Shown here in pieces: positions 31,062 to 42,019 of a stretch of DNA of 64,000 nucleotides. Under the pieces are notes generated by a model. The model saw only the letters and a program-made list of their open reading frames with translations. It was not told the origin of the DNA and made no database searches. The stretch covers positions 1 to 64,000 of the forward strand of contig NZ_CP025546.1 of NCBI RefSeq assembly GCF_003614435.1, written 5' to 3'. Position 1 is the first letter of the stretch. The number at the start of each line of letters is the position of its first letter. Origin of the DNA: Mycobacterium paragordonae. Lineage in GTDB: Bacteria; Actinomycetota; Actinomycetes; Mycobacteriales; Mycobacteriaceae. The translations under genes were made by a program, and so were the position numbers.

Positions 31062-32540
31062 TCATGGTCCCCCTTGCAAAGCAGCCTCGATCACTGCCCT
31101 CCCGATGGGCGCGGCAAGCGCTCCCCCGGTCGCGGACAGGCGATCGCCGCCGTTCTCCACGAGCACCGCCACGGCAATCTTCGGGGCCTGCGCAGGTGCG
31201 AAGGCGATGTACCACGCGTGCGGTGGAGTATGCCGCGGGTCGGTGCCATGCTCGGCGGTACCCGTCTTGGATGCGATCTGCACGCCGGGGATAGCCCCTT
31301 TCTGCTGTGCGACTTTCTCGGCGCCGACCATCAGCTCTGTTAGCTTAGCGGCGACCTGCGGCGACACCGCGCGGCGCTGCTGGTAAGGGGCCGTGGTGCT
31401 GATGTTGGCCAGATCCGGCCCCTTGAGGCTTTCTACCAGGTACGGCTGCATCATGACGCCACCGTTGGCGATGGTCGCGGCCACCTCCGCATTCTCCAGC
31501 GGGGTCAGCGCGACGTCCTTCTGTCCGATGCTGGTCATGCCCAGGGCGGCGGCGTCCGGAATGGCCCCCACGGTGGATTCAGCGACCTGCAGCGGAATCG
31601 GGTCGGGCGCATTGTCCAGCCCGAACGCGTGCGCCATGCTGCGCAGCGCATCGGTTCCGGTGAGCAGACCGAGCTGCACGAACGCGGTGTTACAGGACTT
31701 GGCGAACGCCTCGCTCAGCGGCACCGTGTCGCCGGGGCCGCACGGGGTGCCGCCGTAGTTCTCCAACGTCGCGGTGCTGTTGGGCAGCGGGATTCTGGCC
31801 GCCGCCGTCAGCTGTTGGGTCTCGGTGGCCCCGGCCTGCAACGCCGCAGCGGTGGTGATCACCTTGAACGTCGAGCCCGGCGGGTAGGTCTCGGAGATCG
31901 CGCGGTTGATCAGCGGGTTGTCGGGGTTGTCGCGCAGACTCTGCCAGGTCTGGGCCTGGATGTCGGGGTTGTGCGACGCCAGCAGATTGGGGTCATACGA
32001 CGGCGACGACACCATCGCCAGGATCCTGCCGGTGGACGGCTCCAGTGCGACGACGGCGCCCTTGCAGGGCGACCCTCCGCAGCCCTGCTGCATCGCGTCC
32101 CAACCGGCCTGCTGAATCCGCGGCCGGATCGTCGTGTCGATATTGCCGCCGCGCGGGTCGCGTCCGGTGAAGAAGTCCGCCAGGCGTCGGCCGAAGAGCC
32201 GCTCGTCGGACCCGTTGAGCAGCGAATCCTCGGCGCGTTCCAGGCCCGCGCTGGAGTAGCGCAGGGAGTAGAACCCGGTGACCGGCGCGTAGGCCGCGGG
32301 ATTGGGATACACCCGCAGAAAACGGAAGCGGCTGTCGGTGGCCACCGAGTACGCCAGCAGTTGGCCCCCGGCGATGATCTGTCCCCGCTGGCGCGAATAC
32401 TCGTCGAGCAGCACACGCTGATTGCGCGGGTCGGCGCGCAGCCCGTCGGCCGTGAAAACCTGCGTCATCGTGGCGTTGAGCAGCAGCAATACGATCAACG
32501 CCATCACGGTCATCGAGATTCGGCGCAGCGAGGTGTTCAT
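31062..32540 (-). CDS. pbpA: Penicillin-binding protein PbpA (class B transpeptidase)
   Basis: D,D-transpeptidase of 492 residues cross-linking peptidoglycan at division. An N-terminal transmembrane anchor (about 8-28) is followed by a dimerisation domain and the transpeptidase with STFK in PPGSTFKVI, SCN in KSCNTAF and KTG in SKTGTAEHG. ATG at 32540 (MNTSLRRISM) overlaps the rodA stop; a longer open frame upstream lies within rodA. A PknB substrate in M. tuberculosis as I recall. Confidence 0.97.
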   Translation of the reverse strand: MNTSLRRISMTVMALIVLLLLNATMTQVFTADGLRADPRNQRVLLDEYSRQRGQIIAGGQLLAYSVATDSRFRFLRVYPNPAAYAPVTGFYSLRYSSAGLERAEDSLLNGSDERLFGRRLADFFTGRDPRGGNIDTTIRPRIQQAGWDAMQQGCGGSPCKGAVVALEPSTGRILAMVSSPSYDPNLLASHNPDIQAQTWQSLRDNPDNPLINRAISETYPPGSTFKVITTAAALQAGATETQQLTAAARIPLPNSTATLENYGGTPCGPGDTVPLSEAFAKSCNTAFVQLGLLTGTDALRSMAHAFGLDNAPDPIPLQVAESTVGAIPDAAALGMTSIGQKDVALTPLENAEVAATIANGGVMMQPYLVESLKGPDLANISTTAPYQQRRAVSPQVAAKLTELMVGAEKVAQQKGAIPGVQIASKTGTAEHGTDPRHTPPHAWYIAFAPAQAPKIAVAVLVENGGDRLSATGGALAAPIGRAVIEAALQGGP

Positions 32541-33949
32541 ACGCGCTCGATCACCTCGGTACTGGCCGCCGCGATCGGGGACTTCTTGCGCGGGCGGGTG
32601 CGCAGAGGCCGGCGGGCGCCATCGGAGATCCGGGCCAGGATGCCGAGTAGCACGTAATTGGCCAGCAGCGACGATCCGCCGTAGGACATCCACGGCGTGG
32701 TCAGCCCGGTCAGCGGGATCAGCTTGGTGACGCCGCCGACGACGATGAAGAGCTGGATCGCCAGCGTCGAGGCCAAGCCGGCCGCCAGCAACTTGCCGAA
32801 GCTGTCACGGGTGGCGATCGCCGTGCGCATGCCGCGGATGATGATGATCGTGTAGAGCATCAGGATGCTGGCCAGGCCGACCAGGCCCAGCTCTTCGCCG
32901 AAGGCGGCGATGATGAAGTCGGTCGAGGCGGCGGGGACGGTATCGGGCTGGCCGTTGCCCAGTCCGGTGCCGAAGATCCCGCCGGTGGCGAAGCTGAACA
33001 GAGCCTGCACCATTTGATAGCCGGTGCCGTCGGGGTCGGCGAACGGGTCCAGCCACGTCTGCACACGGACCCGCACGTGCGCGAACAGGTGGTATGCCAC
33101 CAGGCTGCCGCCGGCGAACAACACCAGGCCCAGCATCACCCAACTGAACCGCTGCGTGGCCAGGTAGACCACCACCAGAAAGGATGCGTACAGCAGCAGC
33201 GAGGTGCCCAGGTCCTTCTCGAAGACCATCACGCCCACCGAGATCACCCAGGCGGCCAGCAGCGGAGCCAGGTCGCGCGGCCGCGGCAGGGTCAGGCCCA
33301 GCATGTGCTTGCCCGCGCTGGTGAACAGGTTGCGCTTGGCCACCAGCACCGCGGAGAAGAAGATCAACAGCAGAATCTTGGAGAACTCGGCGGGTTGAAT
33401 CGAGAAGCCCGGCAACCGAATCCAGATCTTGGCGCCGTTCTGCTCGGACAAGGACGCCGGCAGCAGCGCGGGAATCACCAGGAAGATCAGACCGGCCAGG
33501 CCGCAGATGTAGCCGTAGCGCGCGAGCTGGCGGTGGTCCTTGAGGAACGTCACCACCAGTGCGAAGGCGGTGACACCGACCAGGGTCCACAGCATCTGCT
33601 GGTAGGCGCTGGGATGGCGGTGTGGCCCACCCTGCTTGTCCACTAGATCCAGACGGTGGATCATCACCAGGCCCAGCCCGTTGAGCAACGCCACCACCGG
33701 CAGCAGCAGCGGATCGGTGTAGGGCGCGAAGCGCCGGATCGCCAGATGGGCGATACCGAACAGGGTGAGGAAACCCAGCCCGTAGGTGGTGAGGTCCCAG
33801 TGCAGACCCCGCTCCTGGTTGGCTTCGACGATGAACAGCGCGGCGATGGTGATGACCGCGGCAAAACACAACAGCAGCAACTCGGCGTTGCGCCGAGTCG
33901 GCAGCGGAGGTGTCACCGCGACCGGTGCCGGCAGTTCCGTTGTGGTCAT
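32537..33949 (-). CDS. rodA: SEDS peptidoglycan polymerase RodA
   Basis: Integral membrane glycosyltransferase of the SEDS family that polymerises lipid II, acting with a cognate class B PBP (here the adjacent PbpA). 470 aa with multiple transmembrane helices and the signatures WIRLPGFSIQPAEFSKI, FEKDLGTSLLLY and IPLTGLTTPWMSYGGSS. ATG at 33949 overlaps the pstP stop (ATGA), which fixes the start; the open frame extends further but inside pstP. Confidence 0.97.
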   Translation of the reverse strand: MTTTELPAPVAVTPPLPTRRNAELLLLCFAAVITIAALFIVEANQERGLHWDLTTYGLGFLTLFGIAHLAIRRFAPYTDPLLLPVVALLNGLGLVMIHRLDLVDKQGGPHRHPSAYQQMLWTLVGVTAFALVVTFLKDHRQLARYGYICGLAGLIFLVIPALLPASLSEQNGAKIWIRLPGFSIQPAEFSKILLLIFFSAVLVAKRNLFTSAGKHMLGLTLPRPRDLAPLLAAWVISVGVMVFEKDLGTSLLLYASFLVVVYLATQRFSWVMLGLVLFAGGSLVAYHLFAHVRVRVQTWLDPFADPDGTGYQMVQALFSFATGGIFGTGLGNGQPDTVPAASTDFIIAAFGEELGLVGLASILMLYTIIIIRGMRTAIATRDSFGKLLAAGLASTLAIQLFIVVGGVTKLIPLTGLTTPWMSYGGSSLLANYVLLGILARISDGARRPLRTRPRKKSPIAAASTEVIERV

Positions 33950-35496
33950 GCCGCGGGTCGGCAATCGGCCTGCTGTGGCGGGTTTCCGCTCGTCGTCGGC
34001 GCCGTGCTGCTGGGCGTGGTCGACGACGGCGTCGCAGGCGCTGCCGGGGTGGTGCTGGGGCGGGTCGATGGCGTGGTGGTGGTCGGAGCGGAACTCGGTG
34101 CCGTGGAGGGGGTGGCCGACTGAGTGGCGGAGGCCGGCGCGGACGGTGCGAAACTCGATTCGGGGGTGCCACTGCTGTTGGTCGACGGAGCCGACGGCTC
34201 GGGCGCGGACGTGGCGCCCTGCTGACACTTCGGACGCAACGACTTGGCCAGCTGTTGCAGCTGCTTGCGGGCGCCGTCGAGGGTGTCCGACGGCAGTTGC
34301 CCGGCTTGAACCGACGCCCGGGCCGCTCCGTTGAGGTAGTCGACTTTCATCAGCCGGCAGTTGTGGCGCTCGGGGGGCTCGCCGGGCCCGATGTCGGAGA
34401 TCTCGTCGTTGGAGTTCAGGCAGCCCAGCGAATAGACCTCATGTAGTGACAGACCCAGCAGCGAGCCCTGGATACCGCGCATGATGGCCACGGTGCCGTT
34501 GTAGTCGGCGACGTAGTAGTTGTTCCGGATGACGGCGCGGCTGATCAGCAGACCGGCGATCAGCACCAGGGTCAGTAACCCGACTACCAGCCCGATCCGG
34601 CGTCGCGACCAGCGTCGCTTGGGCGGCGGTTCGACCTGCGGCGCAACTCGTTTGGTGACTTCGCCCTTGCGCGGTCCGATCGCCGAGGCGCGGCCGGCCG
34701 CTGTGTTCGGCAGAGTGAGCTGGTCGTCGCCGTCGTCGCCGGACACTGCCCCGGCCAGGATCGGCTGGGTCTGGCCGAACTCGTCGTCGACTACGTCGGC
34801 CACGACGACGGTGACGTTGTCCGGGCCGCCACCGCGCAGCGCGAGTTCGATCAGGCGGTATGCGCTTTCAGCGACATCAGGAATCTGCAGGGCTTCGGCG
34901 ATCGTGTCATTGCTGACCGGATCGGACAGGCCGTCGGAGCACAGCAGGTACCGGTCACCGGCACGCGCCTCGCGCATCGTCAACGTCGGCTCGACCTCGT
35001 GCCCGGTCAACGCCCGCATGATCAGCGAGCGCTGCGGATGGCTGTGCGCCTCCTCGGCGGTGATGCGGCCCTCGTCGACCAGCGTCTGGACGAAGGTGTC
35101 GTCCTTGGTGATCTGGGTGAGCTCGCCGTCACGGAACAGGTAGCCGCGCGAGTCGCCGATATGGACCAGCCCCAGACGGTTGCCCGCGAACAGGATGGCG
35201 GTGAGCGTGGTGCCCATGCCCTCCAGATCGGGCTCCATCTCGACCTGCGCGGCGATCGCGGCATTCCCGGACCGCACCGCGTTGTCGAGCTTGGCCAGCA
35301 GGTCCCCGCCCGGCTCGTCGTCGTCGAGGTGCGCCAAGGCGGCGATCACCAGCTGAGAGGCGACTTCCCCGGCTGCGTGGCCACCCATGCCGTCGGCCAG
35401 CGCCAACAGGCGTGCGCCGGCGTAGACGGAGTCTTCGTTGTTGGCGCGTACCAGGCCGCGATCGCTGCGGGCGGCATATCGCAGGACCAGGGTCAC
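33946..35496 (-). CDS. pstP: PP2C-family Ser/Thr phosphatase PstP
   Basis: Sole PP2C phosphatase of mycobacteria, reversing PknA/PknB phosphorylation. Catalytic domain 1-240 with metal-binding motifs RSDRGLVRANNEDS, LALADGMGGHAAGE, GDSRGYL and GGGPDNVTVVVADV. A basic juxtamembrane region, one transmembrane helix (about 302-322) and an extracellular region ending in a long Ser/Thr/Pro/Ala-rich tail follow. GTG start. First of the tightly packed pstP-rodA-pbpA-pknA-pknB operon. Confidence 0.97.
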   Translation of the reverse strand: MTLVLRYAARSDRGLVRANNEDSVYAGARLLALADGMGGHAAGEVASQLVIAALAHLDDDEPGGDLLAKLDNAVRSGNAAIAAQVEMEPDLEGMGTTLTAILFAGNRLGLVHIGDSRGYLFRDGELTQITKDDTFVQTLVDEGRITAEEAHSHPQRSLIMRALTGHEVEPTLTMREARAGDRYLLCSDGLSDPVSNDTIAEALQIPDVAESAYRLIELALRGGGPDNVTVVVADVVDDEFGQTQPILAGAVSGDDGDDQLTLPNTAAGRASAIGPRKGEVTKRVAPQVEPPPKRRWSRRRIGLVVGLLTLVLIAGLLISRAVIRNNYYVADYNGTVAIMRGIQGSLLGLSLHEVYSLGCLNSNDEISDIGPGEPPERHNCRLMKVDYLNGAARASVQAGQLPSDTLDGARKQLQQLAKSLRPKCQQGATSAPEPSAPSTNSSGTPESSFAPSAPASATQSATPSTAPSSAPTTTTPSTRPSTTPAAPATPSSTTPSSTAPTTSGNPPQQADCRPAA

Positions 35497-35572
35497 GGGC
35501 GCAACTCTCCCCCGCTAGCGGGCGGTACCCCCATGGTGCCGCCCATGCCGGCACCATCGTCGTAAGCGCGGG

Positions 35573-36040
35573 TCACGGGCGCAACTCTATTGCCGTCTTG
35601 CCGATCCGAACCGGCGTACCTATGGGAACTCGCACAGCAGTTGTCACTTTGGCCCTGTCGAGGTAAGTGCCGTTGGTCGATCCTAGATCTTCCACATACC
35701 ATTCGGAGCCGCGCTGAGACAGCCTGGCGTGCCGAGTTGAGGCGTAATCGTCAGTCAATACCAAGGTTGAGTCGTCCGCGCGCCCGATGAGCACCGGTTG
35801 GCCGCTCAGCGTGATCCGGGCGCCCTGCAGAGCCCCTTCAGTCACAACCAGGTACCGCGCCGTGTCGCGGCGCTGGCGCGGGGACAGCAGGTTGCCGCGC
35901 AGCGTCAAACCACGACGAACCATCACCGCGCCGGTGGGCGCGTAGATGTCGGTGCGCAGGATCCGCAACACCGACCAGATGAACAGCCACAACAGCATCA
36001 AAAACCCGGCACGCGTCAGTTGCAGTACCAACCCCTGCAT
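35573..36040 (-). CDS. fhaB: FHA-domain protein FhaB (FipA)
   Basis: A 155-residue phosphothreonine-binding adaptor, linked in M. tuberculosis to FtsZ/FtsQ and to PknA. One N-terminal transmembrane segment (about 8-28) and a C-terminal FHA domain with PVLIGRADDSTLVLTDDYAS, TRHARL and DLGSTNGTYLD. ATG at 36040 (MQGLVLQLTRAG); a longer frame to 36094 is open but starts less like the family. It is 76 bp upstream of pstP, so probably co-transcribed. Confidence 0.96.
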   Translation of the reverse strand: MQGLVLQLTRAGFLMLLWLFIWSVLRILRTDIYAPTGAVMVRRGLTLRGNLLSPRQRRDTARYLVVTEGALQGARITLSGQPVLIGRADDSTLVLTDDYASTRHARLSQRGSEWYVEDLGSTNGTYLDRAKVTTAVRVPIGTPVRIGKTAIELRP

Positions 36041-36164
36041 CCGGCGGTCCTTTCCGTCCCGGCACTGCCCACCCCGCGCACCGATGCCGTGCACCTCAGC
36101 AAAGTCACGATACTTCGACGGTGACCGATGCGGGGAGATGCGCGGCAGCTTCGAGCCAGTGGGT

Positions 36165-37832
36165 TCAGTGAATGCGGACGATGATCTCGGAATGACCCAG
36201 GCGGATCACGTCGCCGTCAGCCAGCTGCCACTCCTGTACCGGGGCGTTGTTCACGGTGGTGCCGTTGGTCGAGTTCAGGTCCGACAGCAACGCGACCTGG
36301 CCGTCCCAGCGGATCTCCAGGTGCCGGCGTGACACTCCGGTGTCCGGCAGCCGGAACTGGGCGTCCTGGCCGCGCCCGACGATGTTGGAGCCGTCGCGCA
36401 GCTGGTAGGTCCGGCCGCTGCCGTCGTCGAGCTGCAGGGTGACCTGAGCCCCGGCCGACCCGTAGCCGCCCTGACCGTAACCGCCGTAGCCACCCGCCTG
36501 GCCGTAATCCTGCGTCGGCGGCTGACCGTAATCAGGAGCCGACTGCTGGCCGTAGTCGCCGTAGCCCTGCTGCTCTCCATAGCCCTGCGGCTCCGCATAC
36601 CCGCCCTGCGGGGCGTACCCGCCGGGGGCCGACGCCTCGGCGTACTGGGTGTAGTCCCCGCTGCCGTAGTCCTGGCGACCGTAGCCGCCGCCCTGCTGGT
36701 AGCCCTGGTCCTGGCCGTAACCGCCACCCTGCTCGTAGGACGGCCGCTGCGGTTCGGGGGGCGCCGGCGGTGCGCTGGGCGCGCCGTATCCCTCGTCCTG
36801 GCGGGCGGGCTCGCGGCCGTAGTCACCGTAGCCGCCGCCGTAGCCCTGCTGGCCGCCCTGGGGCTGACCGTAACCACCGCCCTGCTGGTAGCCCTGGTCC
36901 TGACCGTAGCCGCCCTGGCCCCCGTAACCGCCGGCAGGCGGACCCTGAGGCGGCGCGGGCGGAGGTGCCTCGTAGGTGGGTGCGTAGTTGCTCTGGCCCT
37001 GGTCGCCGTACCCGCGCTGGTCGCCGTACCCGCGCTGCTGGTCGTAGCCGCCCTGGTCGCCATAGCCGCGCTGCTGGTCGTAGCCACCCTGGTCGCCGTA
37101 GCCGCCCTGGGGCTGCCCCGGAGGACCACCCTGCGGCTGGCCGTAACCGCCCTGGCCCTGACCGTAACCGCCACCCTGATCCTGGTAGCCACCCTGGCCG
37201 TAGCCGCCCTGTTGAGGTGGCGGGTAGCCCTGCTGAGGCGGGTACCCGCCCTGCTCCGGCGGGTACGGGGGCTGGCCACCCTCGTGCGGCCGCTGGTAGC
37301 GGTCGTCGTAGTACTCGTCGGGCCGCCCCTGCCCCTGACCGCCGCGGTAGCCTGGATTGTCAGTCATCGGTCGTACTCCTGGTTCTGCGCCAAACGCATG
37401 ATTTGATTGTGGCTGGGCGGAATCGGTAGCCGTCGGGCGGGGCTCGACGTCGGGGTTGACAGTCCCGCGGGCGCGGAACTGGCCGGTGTGCAGGTTCGAG
37501 GCCTGCTCGAACCGGACGACCACTTCACCATACGTTTGCCACCCCTGTTCCTGGATATAGTCCGCCAAGTACCGAGCAAAAGCGCTCGACGTGAGTTCCG
37601 GGTCGCCGCCCAACTTCTCGAAGTCGTGCACACTGAGGGTAATGATGTATTCGTTGGGTGCCAAAAGGCGATTTCCCTGCAGGGACCGCACGCCGTCGGC
37701 AGCCTCGCGGCGCAACAGGGCTTCCACCTCTTGCGGCACGATCGATCCGCCGAACACCCGGGCAAACGCATCACCAACCGTCGACTCAAGTTTGCGCTCG
37801 ATGCGCTGAACCAGCCCTCGTTGGCTACCCAT
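36165..37832 (-). CDS. fhaA: FHA-domain protein FhaA (DUF3662 + FHA)
   Basis: PknB-binding regulator of 555 residues. N-terminal DUF3662 domain (about 1-120, [18 protein letters not shown]), then a very long low-complexity Gly/Gln/Tyr/Pro-rich linker (about 150-460) built from GGYGQ-, GDQGGY- and PPQQGG-type repeats, then a C-terminal FHA domain ([30 protein letters not shown]). ATG at 37832 is the family start. Somewhat longer than the 527-aa M. tuberculosis protein, the difference lying in the linker. Binds the phosphorylated MurJ/MviN homologue in mycobacteria. Confidence 0.95.
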   Translation of the reverse strand: MGSQRGLVQRIERKLESTVGDAFARVFGGSIVPQEVEALLRREAADGVRSLQGNRLLAPNEYIITLSVHDFEKLGGDPELTSSAFARYLADYIQEQGWQTYGEVVVRFEQASNLHTGQFRARGTVNPDVEPRPTATDSAQPQSNHAFGAEPGVRPMTDNPGYRGGQGQGRPDEYYDDRYQRPHEGGQPPYPPEQGGYPPQQGYPPPQQGGYGQGGYQDQGGGYGQGQGGYGQPQGGPPGQPQGGYGDQGGYDQQRGYGDQGGYDQQRGYGDQRGYGDQGQSNYAPTYEAPPPAPPQGPPAGGYGGQGGYGQDQGYQQGGGYGQPQGGQQGYGGGYGDYGREPARQDEGYGAPSAPPAPPEPQRPSYEQGGGYGQDQGYQQGGGYGRQDYGSGDYTQYAEASAPGGYAPQGGYAEPQGYGEQQGYGDYGQQSAPDYGQPPTQDYGQAGGYGGYGQGGYGSAGAQVTLQLDDGSGRTYQLRDGSNIVGRGQDAQFRLPDTGVSRRHLEIRWDGQVALLSDLNSTNGTTVNNAPVQEWQLADGDVIRLGHSEIIVRIH

Positions 37833-38068
37833 TTTTGCGCTCGCCTCACTACTGTGCACGGGAGTCACCGGCCGAAGGCGAAGGAACTCGGCCACCTGAC
37901 TTGTTAACTGACAATCGTATCGGGATAGCGCGACGCGGCGGCACCGTCAGAATCCTGTGAATCACATCGATACTGTTCGGAGACCTTTGGCCGGGAGCGC
38001 GGCGGTGGCCCCCGAGCGCACGGTTGGGGCGCACGGCCACTACAGTGATATGGTCCTCCGGTTGTTTC

Positions 38069-38151
38069 GGGCGAGTGGCGGAATGGCAGACGCGCTGGCT
38101 TCAGGTGCCAGTGTCCTTCGGGACGTGGGGGTTCAAGTCCCCCTTCGCCCA
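38069..38151 (+). tRNA. leuT: tRNA-Leu (CAG)
   Basis: An 83-nt class II tRNA. Acceptor GGGCGAG pairs with TTCGCCC; anticodon CAG at 38102-38104 in loop TTCAGGT; long variable arm GTGTCCTTCGGGACGT; T-loop GTTCAAGTC. CCA not encoded. The position after fhaA matches M. tuberculosis leuT. Confidence 0.98.
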
Positions 38152-38158
38152 CAGATTT

Positions 38159-38183
38159 CCCCGGCCATCGGCCGGGGTTTTTT
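38159..38183 (+). terminator. Rho-independent terminator after tRNA-Leu
   Basis: Strong hairpin CCCCGGCC-ATC-GGCCGGGG followed by TTTTTT, 7 bp after the tRNA-Leu 3' end. Confidence 0.85.
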
Positions 38184-38201
38184 GTTGTCCGGGGTCGGCA
38201 A

Positions 38202-38263
38202 CGCGAGCGTGCACAGCCGTACGTCGACGCGCCGATACCGCTGACATTCCGCGCACGCTCGCG
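38202..38263. repeat. 62-bp dispersed palindromic repeat, copy 2
   Basis: Same 11-bp arms (CGCGAGCGTGC and GCACGCTCGCG) and same total length as the copy at 25397-25458. The centres are related when one is read on the other strand. Lies between tRNA-Leu and the ammonium transporter gene. Confidence 0.65.
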
Positions 38264-38338
38264 GCGCCCCACGACGCCGTGCGGCCACGTTCGGCCGCCG
38301 TCTACATTCTGTTCGACAGCTATCGAAGGAGTCGCAGC

Positions 38339-39643
<1,305 letters not shown>

Positions 39644-39661
39644 GGCCGCTAGCCTGACCAC

Positions 39662-39928
39662 GTGAGCAGCAAGCAAATACCGGGTGGCGTCGTGCACGAG
39701 ATGCCGACAGACCTTCGTCAGGCGCTGATCGCCAACTCGACGGCCCTGGAGCTGTGGAAAGACATCACTCCCCTGGCCCGCAACGAATTCATCTGCTGGG
39801 TCGAGGACGCCAGGCAGGCGGCGACCCGCGAGCGGCGCATCCGGCGGACCCAGGAGGAGCTCGAGGAGGGCAAGCGCCGACCCTGCTGCTGGCCGGGGTG
39901 CAAGCATCGCGAGCGCAACGGCAAGTAG
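39662..39928 (+). CDS. YdeI/OmpD-associated-type small protein
   Basis: An 88-residue protein with the C-terminal domain seen in YdeI-like proteins: PTDLRQALIANSTALELWKD, LARNEFICWVEDARQAATRERRI, EGKRRPCCWPGC. The Cys-rich end CCWPGCKH may bind metal. GTG start 18 bp after amt, probably co-transcribed. Biochemical role uncertain. Confidence 0.85.
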   Translation: MSSKQIPGGVVHEMPTDLRQALIANSTALELWKDITPLARNEFICWVEDARQAATRERRIRRTQEELEEGKRRPCCWPGCKHRERNGK

Positions 39929-39976
39929 CGCCCTACCCCTAGGCCCGTTGCTGGACCCCACCCAAGGCGTCTAGTG

Positions 39977-39995
39977 TTTGGTTAGGCGAACCTAA
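39977..39995. promoter_or_regulatory. IdeR (iron box) site
   Basis: The 19-bp palindromic sequence TTTGGTTAGGCGAACCTAA matches the mycobacterial IdeR consensus TTAGGTTAGGCTAACCTAA at 17 of 19 positions. It lies 173 bp upstream of the PPE37-like gene. IdeR with iron normally represses such promoters, so the PPE gene is predicted to be induced under iron limitation. Confidence 0.75.
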
Positions 39996-40168
39996 TCTAG
40001 CGGCGTCCCCTCCCGCCAGGTCAGGTCAACCGCCCCGCTGCGTCACAGCCCTGACTGCAGCGAGATGCCGAATCCGGGCACGCCGCGCGTGACCCCGACT
40101 GCGCAGCAAGGGGAGGACCAGTTGCTGATGGGTGTGATGCCGAGGGGTTGGCCGGCGGAGAGCGCGCC

Positions 40169-41662
40169 GTGACGACGCCGATCTGGATCGCCTCACCCCC
40201 CGAAGTGCACTCGGCGCTGTTGTCCGCCGGACCGGGGCCGGGGGTCCTGTTGGCCGCCGCGGGCGCCTGGCAGGCGTTGGGTGCCGAGTACGCCGACGCG
40301 ACGGCCGATCTGCTGAGCGTGCTGGGCGCGGCCCAAAGTTCCTGGCAAGGCCCGAGTGCCGCCCAGTACATCGCCGCGCACGCGCCATACCTGGGCTGGC
40401 TGGCCCAGGCACAGGCCGCCAGCCAGGCCGCCGCCGCCCAACACGAGGCGGCCGCCGCTGCCTACACGACCGCGCTGGCGTTGATGCCGACACTGCCCGA
40501 GTTGGCCGCCAACCACGTCGTTCACGGTGTGCTGGTCACGACGAATTTCTTTGGTATCAACACCATTCCGATCGCCTTGAACGAAGCCGATTACGTCCGC
40601 ATGTGGCTGCAGGCCGCGGCCGCGATGGCTGGTTACGAAGCGGCGTCGGCCGCGGCGCTGGCGGCCGTCCCGCCCACCTCGCCGGCGCCGACGGTGGTCA
40701 AAGCCGACGCAGCCGCCGAACCCACCCAGCTCGCTGCGGCGGCTCCCGCCGCGGATTCCGGAAATCAGCTCAACCTGGCCGACATCATCACTCAGTTGCT
40801 GCAGCAGTACGTGCAGGTCGTGCAGCAGATATATGAGCCCATCACCAACTTTCTGCAGAACCCGGTGGGCAACACCTTCCAGCTGATCACCGACTTCATG
40901 ACCAACCCGGCACAGGCGCTGACCACCTGGGGACCGTTCCTGTTCGCCGTCATCTACCAGGTCGTGACGTGGATCGCGGCGAGCCTCACCTACCCCCAAC
41001 TGCTGCTGGACCCGCTGCTGTCGATCACCCTGGGTGTGGTGATCGGAGTCGGGTACGAGTACCTCCAGCAGTTACCGACCTTCGCCGTCGAAGGCGCGGA
41101 AACGCCGGCGGCCGTGGTCAGCGCACCGAGTCACTCGTCGAACTGGCCGCTGGCCACCCTCGCGCCGACCATCGCCAGTCCCGCTGGCGCACCAGCCGGC
41201 TCGGCAGCCTCGTCAGCCGGCTCGGCGCCCGCATCGGCGACACCGGCCCCGGCCGCGTCGGCGGTGCCGTATGCCGTCCTCGGGATGGACCCCGGCGAAG
41301 GGTTCACCCCGACTTTTCGGGAGGGATCCAGCGTGAAGGCGCCGGCACAGGGGATCCCGGCGGCGGCTGCCGGGGTGGCGGCCCGGGACAAACGCCGATC
41401 CCGACGTCGGCGCGCGGCCACCATGCCGGAGCACCAATACGCCGACGAGGTTCTGGATTACGACCCGGAACCCGATCCCGTGCCGCCCGACGAGCCGGCG
41501 GTGACGGCCTCGAGAAGCCGCGCCGGCGCGATGGGCTTCGGGGGCACCGCGGTGAAGGACGATGCCGACGCGAGCGGATTGATGACCTTGCCCGCCGACG
41601 AATTCGGTAGTGGCCCAACCGTTCCGATGCTCCCCAACACGTGGGAGTCAGACGGTCGCTAA
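40169..41662 (+). CDS. PPE-family protein, PPW subfamily (PPE37-like)
   Basis: A 497-residue PPE protein. PPE domain 1-180: [19 protein letters not shown], the WQGPSA WxG turn and [20 protein letters not shown] hydrophobic middle (230-300) may associate with membrane, then an Ala/Pro-rich linker and the PPW C-terminus with GFGGT and [13 protein letters not shown] at 40169 with GGAG upstream is preferred to the TTG at 40148. Similar in start and layout to M. tuberculosis PPE37, an iron-regulated protein linked to haem iron use. No PE partner is adjacent. Exported by an ESX system by family rule. Confidence 0.93.
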   Translation: MTTPIWIASPPEVHSALLSAGPGPGVLLAAAGAWQALGAEYADATADLLSVLGAAQSSWQGPSAAQYIAAHAPYLGWLAQAQAASQAAAAQHEAAAAAYTTALALMPTLPELAANHVVHGVLVTTNFFGINTIPIALNEADYVRMWLQAAAAMAGYEAASAAALAAVPPTSPAPTVVKADAAAEPTQLAAAAPAADSGNQLNLADIITQLLQQYVQVVQQIYEPITNFLQNPVGNTFQLITDFMTNPAQALTTWGPFLFAVIYQVVTWIAASLTYPQLLLDPLLSITLGVVIGVGYEYLQQLPTFAVEGAETPAAVVSAPSHSSNWPLATLAPTIASPAGAPAGSAASSAGSAPASATPAPAASAVPYAVLGMDPGEGFTPTFREGSSVKAPAQGIPAAAAGVAARDKRRSRRRRAATMPEHQYADEVLDYDPEPDPVPPDEPAVTASRSRAGAMGFGGTAVKDDADASGLMTLPADEFGSGPTVPMLPNTWESDGR

Positions 41663-41664
41663 CG

Positions 41665-42006
41665 TCAGTTGCTGGGCTGGGTGTTGACCCATCCCACGAC
41701 TTCGGCGGTCACCGGGTCAGCGATGTCGTTGTACTCGGGATGCTTCTTGAGCACCGTGACGACCATGGAGCAGACCGGCACAATCCGCTTGCCGTCCGCG
41801 CGTGTTGCCTTCAGCGCATCCTCGAGCAGCAGCGTCGCCAAGCCGCGTCCGCCGAAGGCGGGGTCGATTTCGGTGTGGTGGAAGACCCGCTGATCGCCCC
41901 GGTCCGCGAAATCGGCGAAGCCGACGTCCTGACCGGCGACGGCGATCGTGTAGCGCCGGTCCTCGGCCCGGATGTCGACCTCTGCACCGGTCTTGTCCGT
42001 TGTCAT
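41665..42006 (-). CDS. GNAT-like N-acetyltransferase
   Basis: A 113-residue small GNAT-type protein (YidJ/GNAT_2-like): AGQDVGFADFADRGDQRVFHHTEIDPAFGGRGLATLLLEDAL contains the acetyl-CoA-binding R/Q-x-x-G-x-G/A pattern in GGRGLA, followed by VPVCSMVVTVLKKHPEY. ATG at 42006. Lies 13 bp after pirin in the same direction and converges on the PPE gene. Substrate unknown. Confidence 0.9.
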   Translation of the reverse strand: MTTDKTGAEVDIRAEDRRYTIAVAGQDVGFADFADRGDQRVFHHTEIDPAFGGRGLATLLLEDALKATRADGKRIVPVCSMVVTVLKKHPEYNDIADPVTAEVVGWVNTQPSN

Positions 42007-42019
42007 GTGTGCTCCTTTG

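Noticed and set aside
28572..31294. Long plus-strand frames opposite pknB and pknA
   Set aside because: Antisense shadows; composition is Arg/Gly/Val/His-rich nonsense and they overlap essential kinases completely.
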